From an uncultured Saprospiraceae bacterium (GTDB lineage: Bacteria > Bacteroidota > Bacteroidia > Chitinophagales > Saprospiraceae), in contig CALLWB010000101.1 of NCBI GenBank assembly GCA_938016265.1, positions 1 through 64,000 of the forward strand: 64,000 nucleotides of DNA, in the 5' to 3' direction. The notes under the pieces are model-generated. The model saw only the letters and a list, made by a program, of their open reading frames with translations, searched no databases and had not been told where the DNA came from. Within the stretch, counting starts at the first letter, position 1, and the number at the start of each line of letters is the position of its first letter. The translations under genes were made by a program, and so were the position numbers. Below, one piece after another: positions 63,809 to 64,000 of the stretch.

Positions 63809-64000
63809 ATGTACAATTCAATTAAATTTTCCCCATTCCTTTTAATTTTAGGATTTTGCTTGATCGCGATTTATGGCAGTGCTGCTACAATTCAACCTGT
63901 TGCCTCTGGTTATTGGAATAACAACAATACTTGGCCAAATGGAGTTCAGCCTACCGTAAACGATGATGTCGTTGTCCCTTCTGGCATGACGCTTACCATG
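63809..64000 (+). CDS. Start of a secreted protein (3' end beyond the window)
   Basis: Only 64 codons are visible. A signal peptide (hydrophobic LLILGFCLIAIYGSAA) is followed by a GYWNNNNTWPNGVQPTVNDDVVVPSGMTLTM-type sequence (shortened here), which resembles the start of a G8-like or beta-helix domain: SGxWxxxxTWxxGxxPxxxDDVVVPxG. Such domains begin many large Bacteroidota extracellular proteins, often with a T9SS domain at the far end. An in-frame ATG at 63779 is an alternative start but adds 10 residues before the signal peptide. Function cannot be assigned from this fragment. Confidence 0.7.
   Translation, partial: MYNSIKFSPFLLILGFCLIAIYGSAATIQPVASGYWNNNNTWPNGVQPTVNDDVVVPSGMTLTM

Noticed and set aside
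1-64000. tRNA, rRNA, riboswitch or CRISPR array
   Set aside because: By eye I found no TTCRA-bearing cloverleaf, no rRNA segment and no regularly spaced repeat-spacer array. All tandem repeats seen are inside coding genes.

Overview
The window looks like a chromosomal segment of a Bacteroidota bacterium, most likely of the Saprospiria/Saprospirales type. Four large secreted proteins end in type IX secretion (T9SS) type A sorting domains. SprB-like repeats, a DUF4296 lipoprotein, a TPR-kinase-REC-AraC hybrid regulator, a TonB receptor with a carboxypeptidase-like N-terminal domain and TAnnTTTG -7 promoter boxes are all typical of the phylum. Base composition is AT-rich and fairly even. I saw no rRNA, tRNA or CRISPR array. 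The only mobile-element trace is a decayed integrase near 10.5-10.8 kb.

Layout: 1-2.5 kb is the 3' part of a glycine-rich, Ig-like secreted protein. 2.9-5.9 kb holds an NhaC-type antiporter and a secreted EEP-family hydrolase. 6.1-9.9 kb holds an FG-GAP T9SS protein, a second EEP protein and the PLP-binding protein YggS. 9.9-11.3 kb holds a DUF4296 lipoprotein, the integrase remnant and an orphan ORF. 11.6-14.5 kb is the hybrid sensor/regulator. 15-30.3 kb is dominated by an M36 metallopeptidase (1500 aa) and a 3265-aa adhesin. 30.7-33.1 kb holds an XRE regulator and a PhoB/PhoR-like pair. 33.1-34.2 kb holds PlsC and an HNH protein. 34.4-40.2 kb is a 1957-aa secreted mosaic protein. 40.7-46.8 kb holds MutS, MscL and a tight TerB-like/aldose epimerase/PhyH operon. 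46.9-49.5 kb is a SprB-repeat T9SS protein and 49.8-51 kb a BamA-like barrel. 51-55.8 kb is a run of nucleic-acid repair genes. 55.9-58.6 kb is a TonB receptor, 59-59.7 kb a patatin and 59.8-63.1 kb a divergent ClpA-like ATPase. The window ends inside a new secreted gene.

The most interesting unit is the minus-strand series methyltransferase, RNA ligase, HD-Pnk, Nth and photolyase (55.8 to 51.0 kb). The first two genes overlap by ATGA. HD-Pnk plus ligase is a known end-healing and sealing pair; a coupled methyltransferase suggests a Hen1-like marking step, which is inference. Second is the ClpA-like ATPase, which has a first AAA module with an altered Walker B motif, an unrecognised N-terminal domain and a C-terminal region resembling the PCRF domain of peptide chain release factors. 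Third are 11-bp-periodic TTAA repeats, resembling Pho boxes, upstream of the PhoB/PhoR-like pair and of the 1957-aa secreted protein. That protein shares an unusual C-terminal module of about 220 aa with the partial gene at the left edge.
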